Below, piece after piece: positions 1-13,204 of a DNA stretch of 64,000 nt; the first letter of the stretch is position 1, and each line of letters opens with the position of its first letter. This stretch comes from Cheilinus undulatus. Taxonomy: Eukaryota; Chordata; Actinopteri; Labriformes; Labridae. The stretch is taken from NCBI RefSeq assembly GCF_018320785.1, contig NC_054865.1:11567579-11631578 (forward strand). The letters run 5' to 3'. The notes beneath the pieces are model-generated. The model ran no database searches and was not told the DNA's origin. It saw nothing but the letters and a program-made list of their open reading frames with translations. A program made the position numbers and the translations under genes.

Positions 1-1300
1 CCTAAAAAAAAGTCAGTCTGTGTAATAATTCACAAAAACTTGAAATGAATGGCTACCAAGCATATAAAAGCAGACTTTAGGGAAATTATTTAAACTTTGC
101 AGAGCTGTAAATGTCAGGGTTAAATGTTCAGTAAGACTGGAGAATTGTTGAGCTACAGAAAGGAGGAAGTATCTCACTCAACCTTAGAACTTTTAGTGAA
201 TTTTTGACCCACATAAAGTAAGAAATCCTGGTTGTTTTTTTAGTACCAATACACATTTTTTTTCTATCCACCACTTCTAAATAGGTTGTGTATACATGTG
301 AGGCACAGGTCAGATTGTTTCCTTAGCTGTGAAACAGAAAAGCAGAGCGCTGATGAATTTTTCCCAGTGATACCTGTGAAATGTAGGTTAGATGTTTCGT
401 GGAACTTGCATCAGTGTTTAGTGGTTGTCATTTCTGCTTTAGCGCGGCATTGTGGGGATTCTCTTCCTTAGAGTGGCAACTGTCAGGGAATATTTTGGTG
501 TGTGTGAAAAAAAGAGATGCCTTGAATACACATGCTATTAATAATTAAGCATGTGCTTTATTCCCCTTTGAAAGTTATTATGCAGAATTAATATTTCATA
601 CGGGTACAGGCTGTACATGACAACTGTGCTAAGACAAAGGATAGTAATGGCACAAAGTTTGACAAGTCTGTCTGGGCTTGCTCTAAAATCATTGGCCTTC
701 ATCTTATATTTAGTATTCAAGAGACGCCATGAGATGAATCTCTATTTTTGTTCACTTTCTTATTCATGAATTCTTCTTTCCCACCCTTAGTGCGAAATAT
801 AAGAAGTGTTCTACTTTGAATGCGCTGTGGTGTGTTTTCCCTTTGGAGATGAAGCTGTCATTAGCCCATCAGGATGTGGAGGCTGCTCTTATGATCCACA
901 TCAGTCCTGAACACTTAAACCCTGCAGAGACTTGGAGATCTTCAGAGACGAGTTGCATAAGGTTCATGGCATGTGTGGCACTGTGCCAGCCCATCATATC
1001 CTGAGCTGTGAATATGTGTAATGATTAGCGATGATTATCAGCCTACATGCATGTAAACCGGAGAAGTACCTTTGTATACGTTCAATGCTGTGATCGCTCC
1101 TATAAACTACTCCAGCCGTGCCTTAAATCCCCCTACAATGAGTGCTGTGCACCATGGCGAGGTGCAGGTCTGTGATATCTGATAATGAATCAGTTTTTCC
1201 TTTTGTGATTTGTAACTATTTCACATAACCAGCGACAGTTACAGTTTAAGGAAAATATCACTGGGCCTCATTCACCAATATCTTAAGATTTTTCTTAAAT
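1..1300. other. Intergenic, no gene seen
   Basis: Short ORFs only (62 codons or fewer), with no recognisable domain, splice-consistent exon or repeat family. Base composition is ordinary AT-rich teleost intergenic sequence. Confidence 0.5.
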
Positions 1301-1304
1301 GTCA

Positions 1305-1810
1305 TGGTCTAACCTCAGAATGAGGAGGAACAAAGTGAACAGTGGAGCAGCTCTTTATCCTTGCAAGACTGCTTGAGGGAGAATGGGAGTGTGCGCATCC
1401 AGTCTACGTATAGTCTGTGGACTTGGAGAAGGCTTACGACCAGGGGGTTGTGGCACAGGGGGGTCCTGTGGGGGGGTCATTTGGGAATGTGGGGTGTGGG
1501 GCGGCAAGCCATCAGGTCCCTGTATAACCAAAGTGAGAGCTGTGATCACATCCTAGGCACTAAGTCTAATGCTCTCCTGATGCGTGTTGGCTTCCACCAG
1601 GGCTGCCCCTTACCTCCGATCCTGTTTGTGATTTTCATAGTCAAGAGGAGGAGGGTCTTCAGCTGGGTGACCACAGAATTTCATCTCTGCTTTTTGCAGA
1701 GGATGTGGTTCTGTTGACTTCTTCAGCGGGGGACCTCCAGCATGCAGTGGGCCAGTTTGTAGCTGAGTGCAGAGTAGTCGGGATGAAGGTCAGTACCCCC
1801 AAAAAACAGT
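1305..1810 (+). mobile_element. LINE reverse-transcriptase fragment
   Basis: The plus strand encodes pieces of a non-LTR retrotransposon reverse transcriptase: VDLEKAYDQ near 1,418-1,444, then AIRSLYNQSES, then GFHQGCPL near 1,590-1,613 (family form GLRQGCPLSP), then a degraded FADDVVL-type block (gcagaggatgtggttctg, 1,696-1,713). A stop lies in the first block and the frame shifts after PILFVIF, so it is dead. Neither the endonuclease nor the 3' tail is present here. The family is the common fish LINE with SLLFADDVVLLASS-type sequence. I cannot assign the clade (L2, Rex1 or other) by eye. A C-terminal piece of a similar LINE lies at 60.5-60.8 kb. Confidence 0.8.
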
Positions 1811-4459
1811 AACAAAGTTGTTATACATATGTTTGGTCTATATTCAAATCATATGTATTCTCTTTCAAACAGTGCTATGTAACTGTAACGTTTAGCACAG
1901 GTTTCGCTCTTGTACAGTTCCAAACAAAAACTTGCTTTATGTTGTATACAGGCTTATTTGTTTTGATCTGCAAACATCTGTATTTTTTTGGGTCTTTAAT
2001 AGTACAATATTACATTTTAGATACAAGCATAATTTTTACTGTGGTGAATCGTTTCACGTTTGTGTAGAAGTTTTTGTAAGTTGTGTTTTGGTTAATGGGT
2101 GGGTGGGGCTGCTTAAATGTAGGAGATGTCTCATGTTATGTTTGTGAGCTGCAACAGGATTCCTTGTGGTTCCCGATCTATCTGTTACCAATCCACTCAC
2201 CAAGCACTCCACCCCCTGCACCCCTGGGGACCTGCAGGGGGCTACACTAGCCCGGGCTACAGGGGGCTGGCTAGCTAGAGCTAAGAATATCGGTTTAGGT
2301 GCTGTGGTGTGGAGCCGTGATTCCAAATGAGTTACCCTGTACTCCAGAGCTTCAAATAAACATGTAATACACATACCATTATCGGTAAATGAGGACGGGG
2401 ACACACACCGAGGAGAGGCAGAGCAGCCAAGGCTAAGCTAGGCTCAGAGAAAAGCATCAAAACTGCAAGGGTGAGTGTTGTTAACTATACGTACGCATCA
2501 ACGCACAACAGCTATAAAGCAGTTGTGATTAGAAGTACAAAGAGTAAAAAAATTTAACAGGAACTCGTTCAACCCCATGATGGAAAAACAGAAAGAAAAA
2601 CAGCAAACCTGACAAAGAGGAAGTGAGGCAATACGCTGAGAGTATGTCAAACATATGGTGGATGGGGACACGAGGGGGACAAACTGAAGCGTATAAACAG
2701 CAATTTTGGAGCTCCTCGCTGAATAAAACAGAAACCAAGGTCGGCCTGGGGGCATGCAAAAACATCTTCTCTGCCAAGGTAAGCTTACAGTTTGGCTCTT
2801 TGATCTTATCTTAAAAAGAAATGTGGTCCAGATCTGATCAAACTGCTGCTTTCCTACAGCTACATCTGAGCTAATACCACAGCAGCAGCCATTGGATACA
2901 CCGGCCAACCCCACCCGTAATGATCACAAACTCGCAGAAGAAGACCGGGAAAAGAGCAAAAACATCTTTTTCATCATCATGAAAAGCTGCAAGTGTGGCT
3001 CTCAGCCCTTTTCAAGTTCTGACAAAACCGCTGCTCCGAGCGAAGACACAAACTCATGCCGAAGCACGTCAGTAGAAGGGCAAAAATCATTTTCCCATCA
3101 TGAAAAGCTTTTAATTTTGTTTTTGGTCTTTATTTTATACAAAAGCATCATCCAGTATTGGTAAGACTGATGCTATGCTAAAGCTGCATCCAAGCTAATC
3201 ACTGCAGTAGAGGCAGTCATTGTTAACAGCTTTGAGTATATCTAAACCCCATCCGTAGCTACCGCTTCGTTTTCCTCAAATGGCACTGATTGGTCTGAAC
3301 GGTGTCTGGTTCGGCACAAACGGTGTAGGTTGGAGCTTTTCAAGATGGATTTACCTGACGACAGAGATGAAGTCTTGCAAATTATCTGCTATGCAAGGGT
3401 AGTTGTATCACTGACAACCTGATGAATTCGGTGGTAACTATTCTATAGTTCTGTGTTTAGTCTCCACTAACTCTTGGTAAAACAAAACAAAAAAAACAAA
3501 AACCGTAGGTATTCCTCTCTTACAGTTGCAAACTGGCACAGGCAGATTGTATGGAGCCTAGATCTTCTCTGTGATATTGTGAGTCTGTGTATGTGTGGAC
3601 AGAAAGGCCAAGGTCAGTTAGTTTGGAGAGGCTACGTCATAAACCCATCAGGCGTCAGTAGGGGAGGAAATCAAGCAAGCCGCTCTGATGAGGGGAAATG
3701 CTATCTACCAGACAATGGATATCTCATTTACTGCATTTCTGTCCCATTTCAACACACTTTGTCCAGAGCCTGTTAATATGCACGTTATCCGACTGTGCGG
3801 AGGGGGCGTATGGAGCCAGTGAGGGGGGCGAGAGGCAGGGCGGCTCAGGCAAGACGGACCATTTCAGTGTCAATTTACAGCAATTCCCGCCGTCAAAAAT
3901 GAGAGGGAAAAAGTGAGAGTACTTCCCATTTTCTTCCCAGATCTTTTAGTTTAATTCAATTGGACCTTTCAATACCTTACTTATGACACACAGGAAGCAT
4001 TCGCCCGATTGCATTATGAGAAGTGGGGGAGAGATAAAGACGCTGATTCTTTAAAGCTCTTCTGCACAAAGGGAGATATAAGCAGATAAAAAGAGGAGTG
4101 TGTTTTTTCATTGTATTCTGTTCTGTAAGAAAGGAGAGGATTAAACCTCTTTATAATGCTGCCTGTCTGTGTTCAAGAGACAAAACACACACTAACACAT
4201 TTAACTAAAGTCAGAGCAGAGCTATATTTGACTTCTCTTCACCCAGAAGTTATCAGCCTTATCCACCAGGAGATAAGAGAGTTTTAACCCTTTAGCTGAC
4301 AATTTAAAAAAAGGGCTGAGAAGTACATCAACTTTTTAAGATACTACACATTTGACTGTTGTCAGTATAACCGTAAATATATGGATGGTGCTTCCTGATG
4401 TCAACTGCAAGGACATGGACATCTTTTCTGCCAGAAAGAAGCCTGATGGAAGCTACCTG
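1811..4459. other. Intergenic, no gene seen
   Basis: No supported gene. Around 2,950-3,120 a short motif (catcatgaaaagct) occurs twice about 120 bases apart, suggesting an old unrecognised repeat. The longest ORFs here (138 and 116 codons, minus strand) are low-complexity, have no exon-like borders and resemble no family I know. Confidence 0.45.
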
Positions 4460-5831
4460 TAGCCAAAATATTAAAAAGGCAATGTAAAATAAGTGACTGC
4501 ATAAAGATTCTCCAGCTTTAAGTCAGCATTTAGTAGAGGGAACTTTAGCTGCAATCACAGAACTGAGTCTGTGTGGATAAGTCTCAGTCAGGGTTGCACA
4601 TTAGGAGACTTGAATTTTACTCCATTCTTCTTTGCAAAACCGCTCAAGCTCTGTCTGGTTGCAAGGGGAACAGGCCTGAATGGCTCTTTTAAAGTCCAGC
4701 CACAAATTCTTATTTGGATTGAGGCCTGGGCTTGACTCAGCCTAGATTCATCTTGTCTTTAAACCATTTCTGCGTGGCTTTCCTTGTATGCTTCGGGTCA
4801 TTGGCTTTCTGGAAACTTAAGTCTTGAAAGTGGTGTTGGACTTCATTGTAACCACTCCTGAATCATCCACACTGAACACCAGGTTCTTATCCATTTGACC
4901 ATTTTTCAAGGCTTCCAGGGCTGCCTAGAAGTCCCCCCACAGCATGATGCTGCCACCACCATGCTTCACAGTGGGGATGATATGTTTGTAGTGGCGTGCA
5001 GTGTTTGGCGTCCGCCAAACATAGGGTCTTGTCTGATGGCCAAAATGGACTGTTTTGGTCTCATCAGACCAAACAACATCCTTCCACTTGACCATGGAGT
5101 CTCCCACATGCCTTTTGGTGAGCTCTAATACAGATTTAATGAGTTTTCTTCAACAGTGACTTTCTCTTTGCCACTCACCCCTATAGCTTTGACCGATGAA
5201 GAACCCGGGCAACAGTTGTTGCATGCAGTCTGTCCCATCTCAGCTGCTGAAGCTTATAACTCCTTCAGAGTAGTCACAGGTGTCTTGGCACCCTCTCTCA
5301 CTATTCTCCTTTTTGAAGGTTGATCAGTTTGTGATGACGACCTGTTCAAGTCAGATTTACACATGCACCATATTCCTTCCAATGGATGGATTTAAATGAA
5401 ATCTGGGGGATGTTCATTGCCTTGGAAAATTTTTGTATCCATGCCCTGACTAGAACTTTTCAATAACGAGTTCGTCATAATGTTCTTTTGTCTTCATAGT
5501 GTAATGGTAGCCAGGAATACTGATTAACCAGTGACTGGAACTTTCAGACACTGGTGTCTTTATACTACAATCACTTGATACACATTCCCTGCACTCAGCT
5601 ACTCATCATTTTACTAATCATGTGACTACTAACACCAGTTGGCTGGACCTCTGTTGAATTTGGTCAGTCACTTTAAAGGGGGTGGTTATTTGTGCAATCA
5701 CTCATTTTACATTACATATTTTTGTTTAATTTGTGTAAATTTTTGAAAAATAAAAATTATAATGACCATGATTGATGTGTCACTAAAATTGTAAAACATC
5801 CAAGGGGGTTAACACTTTTTATAGGCTACTG
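4460..5831 (-). mobile_element. Tc1-like transposon, decayed (copy A)
   Basis: The minus strand carries the Tc1/mariner transposase catalytic region: [11 protein letters not shown] with the second catalytic Asp, then YVWRTPNTA, then [13 protein letters not shown] (minus ORF 4,925-5,107). The right end (about 5,780-5,831) matches the terminal repeat of the copy at 46.6-48.1 kb (ataggc..actgta). Homology at the left starts near 4,460, so the left terminal repeat is missing. Codon frame is lost on both sides of the surviving ORF. It is a fossil DNA transposon of the same family as those at 15.4 and 46.6 kb. Confidence 0.85.
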
Positions 5832-5990
5832 TACTTGTATCACATCCCAGTGTATAATTTCGGAATTGTGGCTACCATTTGAAATCTCTTTAGAGAAACA
5901 ATATTGAGATCTATATCTTCTGAAGCCAGGAAAAAAATTGAGCTCTATTTGTTGCAGCTCCACCTCCCACTCATTATGTGCTCTATTTTG
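5832..5990. other. Intergenic, nothing seen
   Basis: Short spacer between the Tc1 relic and the repeat-poor block; nothing recognised. Confidence 0.4.
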
Positions 5991-8900
5991 ATTATCAAAG
6001 TGTTCCTGTCAGTACTCTGATGACAGTGCATCCCAAAAAAAAGTAAAGGCAAGACAAAAGCAACAACTCCAGCCTTCCACACATGAATAATAGGTCAGAT
6101 GTGATCGAACAGCTCCATCTCCAGCAATGGCGAGCCGGCATATCTCTTCTTTTCCTGGAATCTGGATCAATAAGCAGTCACTAATGTGTTTGACAGAGTG
6201 AGACGCCTGAATCCCTATTTAAATAACACAGGAGATGCGGGGGGGCATTGTTGCACACATCATCTCCCTCAAGTTACATGTGATTACGCTCACATTTGAA
6301 CATATTTGCTGTTAATTATTCACTTACTTCCATGATTGCTACCACCTTTAAACCCACTTTTACAGGATGGCAGGCTGCGTTCTCTCACAGGCCTTACAGA
6401 CAGCGGAGCACAGAGGGAGGCTGCCAGATAAAACATAATAAAATGACACATCCCCTTACTGAGTAACACCGCCATGATGGCTCCAGGCGCCACCTTTGTC
6501 TCCATCACAGCGATGACTAAAATCAAGCATTGTAACGCTACACCCCTGATTTCATGCAATGTGGTGGATTATGGATATGAATTGAACGCTCAGCTCTTTT
6601 TTTTTGTGTTCCAATTTCCAAATTAGGATTTTCTGCCTTCATAATGACACAAAGCATTCTCTTAGTCAAATCAATGGCAGCTATTTATATGAGCGGTAAT
6701 CCCTCACCAAGCACTGAACTGCCAGAAAAGAGGGATGGCTTTTAAAGTAATGCTGCAAAACAAAAGGAGTCACTAAATGAATGCAAATTGGCTTCTCTGT
6801 CTTCCTGAATGTCCGTCTCTGAGAACATGGTTCAGCTGGCCAAGAAGAGGAGGCGAACAGCTGTTTAAGGCAGCTGATTTAGTAAGTCACCCATAACGCC
6901 ATGTTCACTACCAGTAAAGCCTAGAATAATATGTTCTAATAACCCCCTCTCCTTCTATGAGCAGCAGCGGCTCATTTCTCTCTGTCTTGCATTTCAACAG
7001 AGCAGGGCATGAATGCCTGACAAGTAGGCTATCATCCAAGAGATCATTAAGCACAAGGGTTGAAGTGCCATCTTCAGTGCCATGGCAACAGGGTTGAGAG
7101 ATGAGATAAAAACAATGCGATGCAGGAGGCAGGAGGCGGGGCGGGCGCTCAACGATCGCCACTGATCGATGGATCTCTCTCTCTCTCCCTTTAGAGGCCA
7201 AGCACAGGAAGGGGAGTCTGGAACGGGGAGGGCAGCGAGGGAAAGGAGGGGGGAGAAAGGCCAAGCAGCTTTAGGGCTTCATAGGTGCACTAACAATGGG
7301 AACTGTCTCCCTTCAAAGTGCCGATCGTTTTCTTCACAAGGGTCTAATTGAACGTGTCAAACAGTGCATTTGCATGGAAATGATTATTTTTTTACTTTGT
7401 AGCGAGGCTGAGCCAGAGGCCTCTCGTCTGCACCAAAGAGCAGCCATGTGGATGTGCGAATGAAGTCACAGACTCTGTATCAAACCAATTTGGCTGATTA
7501 TTTTACAGCTGTTTCTAAAAATGGTGCATGACCTGACAAAGCGGACGGTTCAGACAGCCTTGGAGTTAGATCAGGCACACTGTACTTAAGGTTTGTGAAG
7601 CTAAAGCATTTCTTCTCTGAGAAAGAGTGTACACAGTATCTATTTACCGCTTCTCTTCCTACATAACAGCCGTTTGGAGTGCGATAGAGGTGAGCTGAGA
7701 CGAGCGAGTGTATTATCTTTTGCAGCTGTCAGCACTGTTCGCGGTTTTGTGCCAAGCTCTGCGGGGCTCCCACTAAATGCCATCAGGTTACGACTGTGGA
7801 TGTTTGCTTTTTTAATTATGGCAGGAATGCTTTTTGAAGCGTGCGATAAGCACCCCACGTCCCACCCTTACTCCGAGGCAGTGCACACCCGCAGCTGCAA
7901 CACCGTACACGCATGCGAGGCGTACACAAAGCCAGTTTGGGTAGTTGTCTGTCTCACAACATGTGCTAATCAATCTGTTGAGAGCAATCTGTCAGGAAAT
8001 CTTTAGCTTTAAACAACCCACAGTGAATAGGGATGAGGCCTTTCCATGGGGCAGGGCACTGCAGGGACTTAGCAATAGCTGTCTTTACGCATCCCAGAGT
8101 GTCAATAAGGATTATGAGAGCGAGCTTTTATCTCTTCAAACACACAGACCAGTCACTCATTTAAATGGATGAACAATTCAGGTCTGCTCAATAAATAAAA
8201 AAAAGAATATACTTCCAGAAATGCATTCAAATCCCAACACCATTCAAATTCCTGCACCATATGCTTAATTTAAGATCTAATCTCTGTTTTTCTATTTCCA
8301 CCAATTCACGGAAGGCAAATCTTTGTACACATAGTTGTTTAAGACCTCAAAGGATAAACACAGACTAGCTATTGTTGACGGCAATGCACCTTTATCCTCA
8401 ACTTAAGACCCACAGTTCCTTTGAGAGTGCTCCTGGCAGATGCCGTATGCAAAGCAGGTGCACTGAGGGAAACACGCCCGACAAAAGAGACATTATTGCA
8501 TTTCACAACCTCCCAAAAAGACGAGCGGAATATTAAAGGTGACACAACTGTATTTACACATCATTTCAATAGACCTAAAATAACCTCGCTTCTATCTTGC
8601 TCTATCAAATAAGAGGAGGCAATAAAATCTGCAAAGAGAAGAACAAATAAAAGCAAATTTTGACATTTTGCTTTTTGACGCCTTCCATTTATAGGTCAGA
8701 GGAAACACCAGCCGACCTGTCATTGTTTTTAAATGCCATTTTGTAAGGCTGGGAAGCAGGAATTAATTAATGCGTGGGTAGCTGCCACTGTCAAGAGGCA
8801 GCGCATTAAAATCAATGATTAATAAATTCAAAACACACAACAAACTCAGCTGGGAGATGAAAATAGTATTGTGTGCTCCATAGGAAGCAGCCCCAGTGCG

Positions 8901-9170
8901 GGTCCTCCCACCGAACGAGGCGTCCACTCAGATGGCTAATGGAAAGTAGCCGGTGCCAGCTGTGTGCCTGTGAATAAAATCACTTTAATTAAAGGAATTA
9001 CAATGGAAAGGAACCGGGGATGTGTGGAGTAGTATCGACAGGAAACGGCCTCTCATGTGTGACGCACACACATATACACTTACACTGAAATCCACGCACG
9101 CACAAAAACACACTTTATGAAATCCCAGAAAGACTTAAAAGAACAGAGTGCCTTTGTGCTGGCATTATTA
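5991..9170. promoter_or_regulatory. Candidate conserved noncoding / enhancer block
   Basis: About 3.2 kb with no gene and no recognised transposon, unlike most other noncoding parts of the window. It contains an octamer-like POU site (atttgcatggaaatgatta, 7,369-7,387), a homeodomain-type cluster (aattaattaatgcg, 8,761-8,774), aatcaatgattaataaatt (8,811-8,829) and tttaattaaaggaatta (8,984-9,000). In human the CCNE1 neighbourhood is followed by the developmental regulators ZNF536 and TSHZ3 in gene-poor, enhancer-rich DNA, so long-range elements would be plausible here. That is inference: conservation cannot be seen from one sequence. Confidence 0.3.
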
Positions 9171-12100
9171 AATAGGCCTAATCCACACATGCTCCATTGT
9201 ACCAGACAGCTCTAAGATCGACTCTAAATACGTCCGTCTCGGTCTGAATTATGAGGGGAGATACAGATACTTTATCACAACCCTGGGGTCTGCCACACAT
9301 CTACAAATGTAGGCAAGTTAAAGATTATTTGAGAAGCTTGACATTTGATGTAACTGAAACACCTGAAACAACATCAGCTAGTCCCACTCGGAGATTTATC
9401 TCATCGTGGGGTTGGCTAATTTAAGCCAGGGATGGGCATTTTTAGTTACCAAGAGGACCCCAAAAGGGCCAAACTGTTACAAATTTATGGACATTCTCAA
9501 TTTTACATTTGTGATTACTTAAAACCTAATGAAAGATACAATAAACTGATTCTATTATCATTTATTGTACCAATTTTTTTTTCTTTTACAAAACTATTTC
9601 TGCTACTCAGAGTTTTTGAGATAATTGCCTTACTTAAACTTGTTGAAAGAATTTGCTGTGAAATCTTTAGGAATTCTCATAGAAATTTCGGGGGATTAAG
9701 TATTTTCATGGAAGTCTGCAAGCTGTGGACAGTGGCGCATCAACCAGGCTGAACATGAGGCAAAAATACTTAGAAAAAGTACACTTTTCATCCAAGGTGC
9801 TTTGCATTCCCAGTGTCCAAATATCCCAATAGTCCCTATCTGCAGGCTCGCAGGCAGCAGTTTCAGGACTGCAGGTTCAGGACCATAGAACCAGGACCCG
9901 CGTTTTTCCCCACAGCGCCACCCAGTGAAATCAATGAGCATTGCAATTAATGTGCTTGAGGTAACACAACTTTGATAGGCAGGAATGTAAAACTAACTTG
10001 AAGTACTTTTCATGATAAGTGTTTTTTTCCCCATTTTATATAACTGTTTTAAACATGATAAGTCCCTTCTCAAATATCCTCCAGTCTAACACTGAGAAGC
10101 TTTGCTGCACGTGGAATAAGAGGAGAAAGCGCTTGTTAACTGCAACTTTTGAGATCTTTTAGATATCAAACCATATCTTAAGCATTTCTACCTAAACAAG
10201 GCCAGGAAAGAGTCTACACCCTGAAGTAAGCTCGCCCACTAGCTCAATCCAGACTGTACATTTTATCCCAGAGGACAAGTTTTCCCGATACCCCGTGTTG
10301 GTGAAGAAACACTTTGGCCTCCTGCTGACCCAGCAGCCCAGCAGACTGGTACTGTAAAAGAGCAGTGGAGAAAGGGAGAGGGAAGTTTGTACTTTACAGC
10401 TCTAAATGGGCCGGTACGGTGAAATTATCATCAGAAAATGTTTACATATATCAAATACAATCCCTACACTTGACAAAAAAAGTGGTTTTACCACAGTTTA
10501 ACTGATTTATCTGGCATGGAGGTGATAAATATAACAATTACTCAGTCCTATCTACCATCAACCAAATAAACCTTGTGGGGTGAGTGACTGAGTTAAGATG
10601 TGCTGTTCACAAATGAGCCTGTTCTACAGGCAGGTCTTTAATGTGAGGCACTGCAGCTATCTCCAATTTGAGTACCAGTTTCATTTCCTCCATCCTTTTT
10701 TGTTAATTAAGCCACATTTAAAAAACCCAAACTGTTACCAAATGAAGAGCTGTTAGGGAGCCAAACAATCAACTCTACTGAGTATAATGATGTGGATCTC
10801 TTAAAAGAGGCATATTTCCCGTCACAACAAGCAAAGCTGGAGGTTGGTGAGACAGACATCAGTTGAGAAAACATGGGTAAGATCAGAGTTTAATGAGCTA
10901 AACCATGGCAAAAGTGCACTGAACCAAACTAGACCACCTTTGCTGAAAAAACATTTATGTGTGTTCTGTGACACCCCTTGCCCAGGCATTAGTCAGAGGT
11001 TTTTAAAATTCACATCATGAGATAATACCACAATAACACTGCAACTTTTTTGCCTTAATATTTCCCTAGCTTAAGAATAAAGCATGTTTGTATTTTCTGA
11101 CACAGCTTGGCATGGTTGCAAACAGTTTGAGACATGACCTTTTTGGTAGCATTTCTCTATGCAGAAGTCACTTCTTGCCCCCAAGGGGAGTTAGCTGCTG
11201 CTGCCTGATGTCATCTGCAAAGAACCTACAAGCATGCATGCTCAAAGATAGCTGCCTCCTTACTCTGAAATTTCTATTTAAAGAAAAGCAGCAAAGAGTG
11301 TCAATATTTATGCAAACCTAGTCCACCATCAGTGCTCCTAAATCTGCAGTTCAGTAAATATTGATTTATTGTGCTAGTTCAACTAAAGCTGGACTTTCAA
11401 ATATTAACATTCACACATTAGTCTGACTAAAATCGTCCTAGGTCAAATTTCCTGAAGTAGGACCAAAGCCAATCCTAATGCCCCTTATCAGCCACAACAT
11501 TCAGTCCATGCTGCTTTTCAGATTTGATTATAAGCCATAATGTCATAACCATTCAAAGTAAACATGAGCTACCTGAGTGTTAAACAATGAGATGTGGTCA
11601 TGTAGAAGACACAAGATTTGAGGATTATCATTTCTATATTTTATTCACTTGAAGGAATTTGAAATGTAAGACTCTTTAACAGCCAAGAGGGACGATTGGC
11701 ATCAACCACTATCACTTGTCTTTTATACTGATGTTTTGACATCTATGGTGTGAAAAGCTCAGGTGGTATAACTGTAATCAATTTCAGTGTCGGGTTAGTA
11801 AAAAGACACTGGTGAATGGTTGACTGCGACATCAGAATCGAACCATCAATAATGTTATTAGATACACATCTGGTTTCCTTGCTATGCCATGTTAAAACAC
11901 CTCCAATCATATGAATCTCATCTTTAAACCCATATTAGTTATAATAAAGAAACATCAGGGAGCAAATATATAAATCATCAAACAATTACACCCCAGTATG
12001 ATTCACATTTAATGCCCTTTATGCTGTTATTTACCAGCAGGAGTATGCAAAAAGAAAGATTTAAGCTTGTTATAAATGCTTTTTGTTTCTGAGTCAACAT

Positions 12101-12410
12101 CTAGAATATGAACATTTATTTTATACAGGTGTGTTATTGCACTATTCTCAGAGAGTCTTTGGTGCTTGAGCTCTACGAGGACATAGGGTGATCAAGGGTG
12201 TCTACCCTTCGCAGCAGTAAGATTGCATGGAGTTCAGAAGCTGGTGGTGGACAAGGTTGCTGGTCAGTGGTCAGTGACTGATGATTGTGTGAAAATGTGT
12301 GAGTATGTGTAGAAGAGTAAAAACAACATATTTAGAGAATCAACAGTAGAACATAGTCTTCAGAACTGGAGCTTTCACTGACAAAGATCAAAAATAAGCT
12401 CAACATTAAC
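9171..12410. other. Intergenic, no gene seen
   Basis: AT-rich sequence with only short ORFs (106 codons or fewer), no recognisable domains and no clear repeat family. Confidence 0.4.
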
Positions 12411-12416
12411 GTTGGG

Positions 12417-12471
12417 ATGCACACTCTCATCCTCACAGCATCATCCTTCACTGTCCTCTTTTGTCTCAAAG
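12417..12471 (+). CDS. Orphan signal-peptide-like first exon
   Basis: An ATG at 12,417 opens an 18-codon stretch, MHTLILTASSFTVLFCLK, followed by a good splice donor (aaag|gtgagt) that leaves the frame in phase 1. A short hydrophobic leader ending in phase 1 is the usual first exon of fish immunoglobulin-superfamily receptors. No Ig-like exon (Cys..Trp..Asp-x-Gly-x-Tyr-x-Cys) was found downstream on the plus strand before 15 kb. The exon may be a remnant of a lost gene, belong to a gene with unusual downstream exons, or be chance. Confidence 0.28.
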
Positions 12472-13204
12472 GTGAGTTTCTTTACACAAATGCAAAATAA
12501 TCATTATAAGTAATCATACTGCGTTTATTTTGCCTGTGACATATAGACCTTTTTGGCCTAGTTTGAAAAAAGGCAGCAAAAGTTATCACTTGGATGGCCC
12601 TATGGTAGATAAACTTGGTAGAGTTCCCTCTTTGGTGCCCTCTTACTGGACAAAATTGACAGAGCTCCCTCTTTGGTGCTGTGTAAGCATCAAAGAGTAT
12701 CAGTCACTCTAAATCAGAAGCGTTCTGTGCGATGGTAGCATTCTTTTTTTCTCATAAAGGAGAAAACAGGAAACAATTATAGATTGGGTTATGGATAACA
12801 ATTATGGATGTATCAAAAGGAGGACAATGTTGACTGGCTCTCCTTCAGATAGAACTCATGAGGTAAGCATGTGATAACGTAGATAAAATAAAGTATACAC
12901 AGTAGATTCCCGGAGGGAGAAAAAGTAGGGACTCCAGTAAATGATGATGCAAAGTTAGGGAGCAAATGCTCTCCTGGTGGCGTCAGGATCATTGATGTCT
13001 GGTCAGGGCGAACTAGACAATGATGTAAGAAAATTCTGACGTGCTTGTCTTGTCGTGTAATGTCATGGATGGATCTTGGATGCATCGTTTATTATGTCGC
13101 ACTACAAGACTGCATGTCATTCCCGACACTCAAAATCAGGCCCGACTTTTGACGATGAGCAGACGAAAATCTGGCTGAATTCATGTAGTCTGAGCCGGCC
13201 TTTT
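12472..13204. other. Intergenic, no gene seen
   Basis: No Ig-type or other exon follows the leader-like exon at 12.4 kb. Short ORFs here are not supported. Confidence 0.4.

Noticed and set aside
1355-1549. Proline-rich minus-strand ORF
   Set aside because: It is antisense to the LINE reverse-transcriptase fragment.
2498-2914. 138-codon minus ORF with hydrophobic, Phe/Cys-rich stretches
   Set aside because: Low-complexity composition, no homology recognised, and an overlapping ORF in another frame of equal quality.
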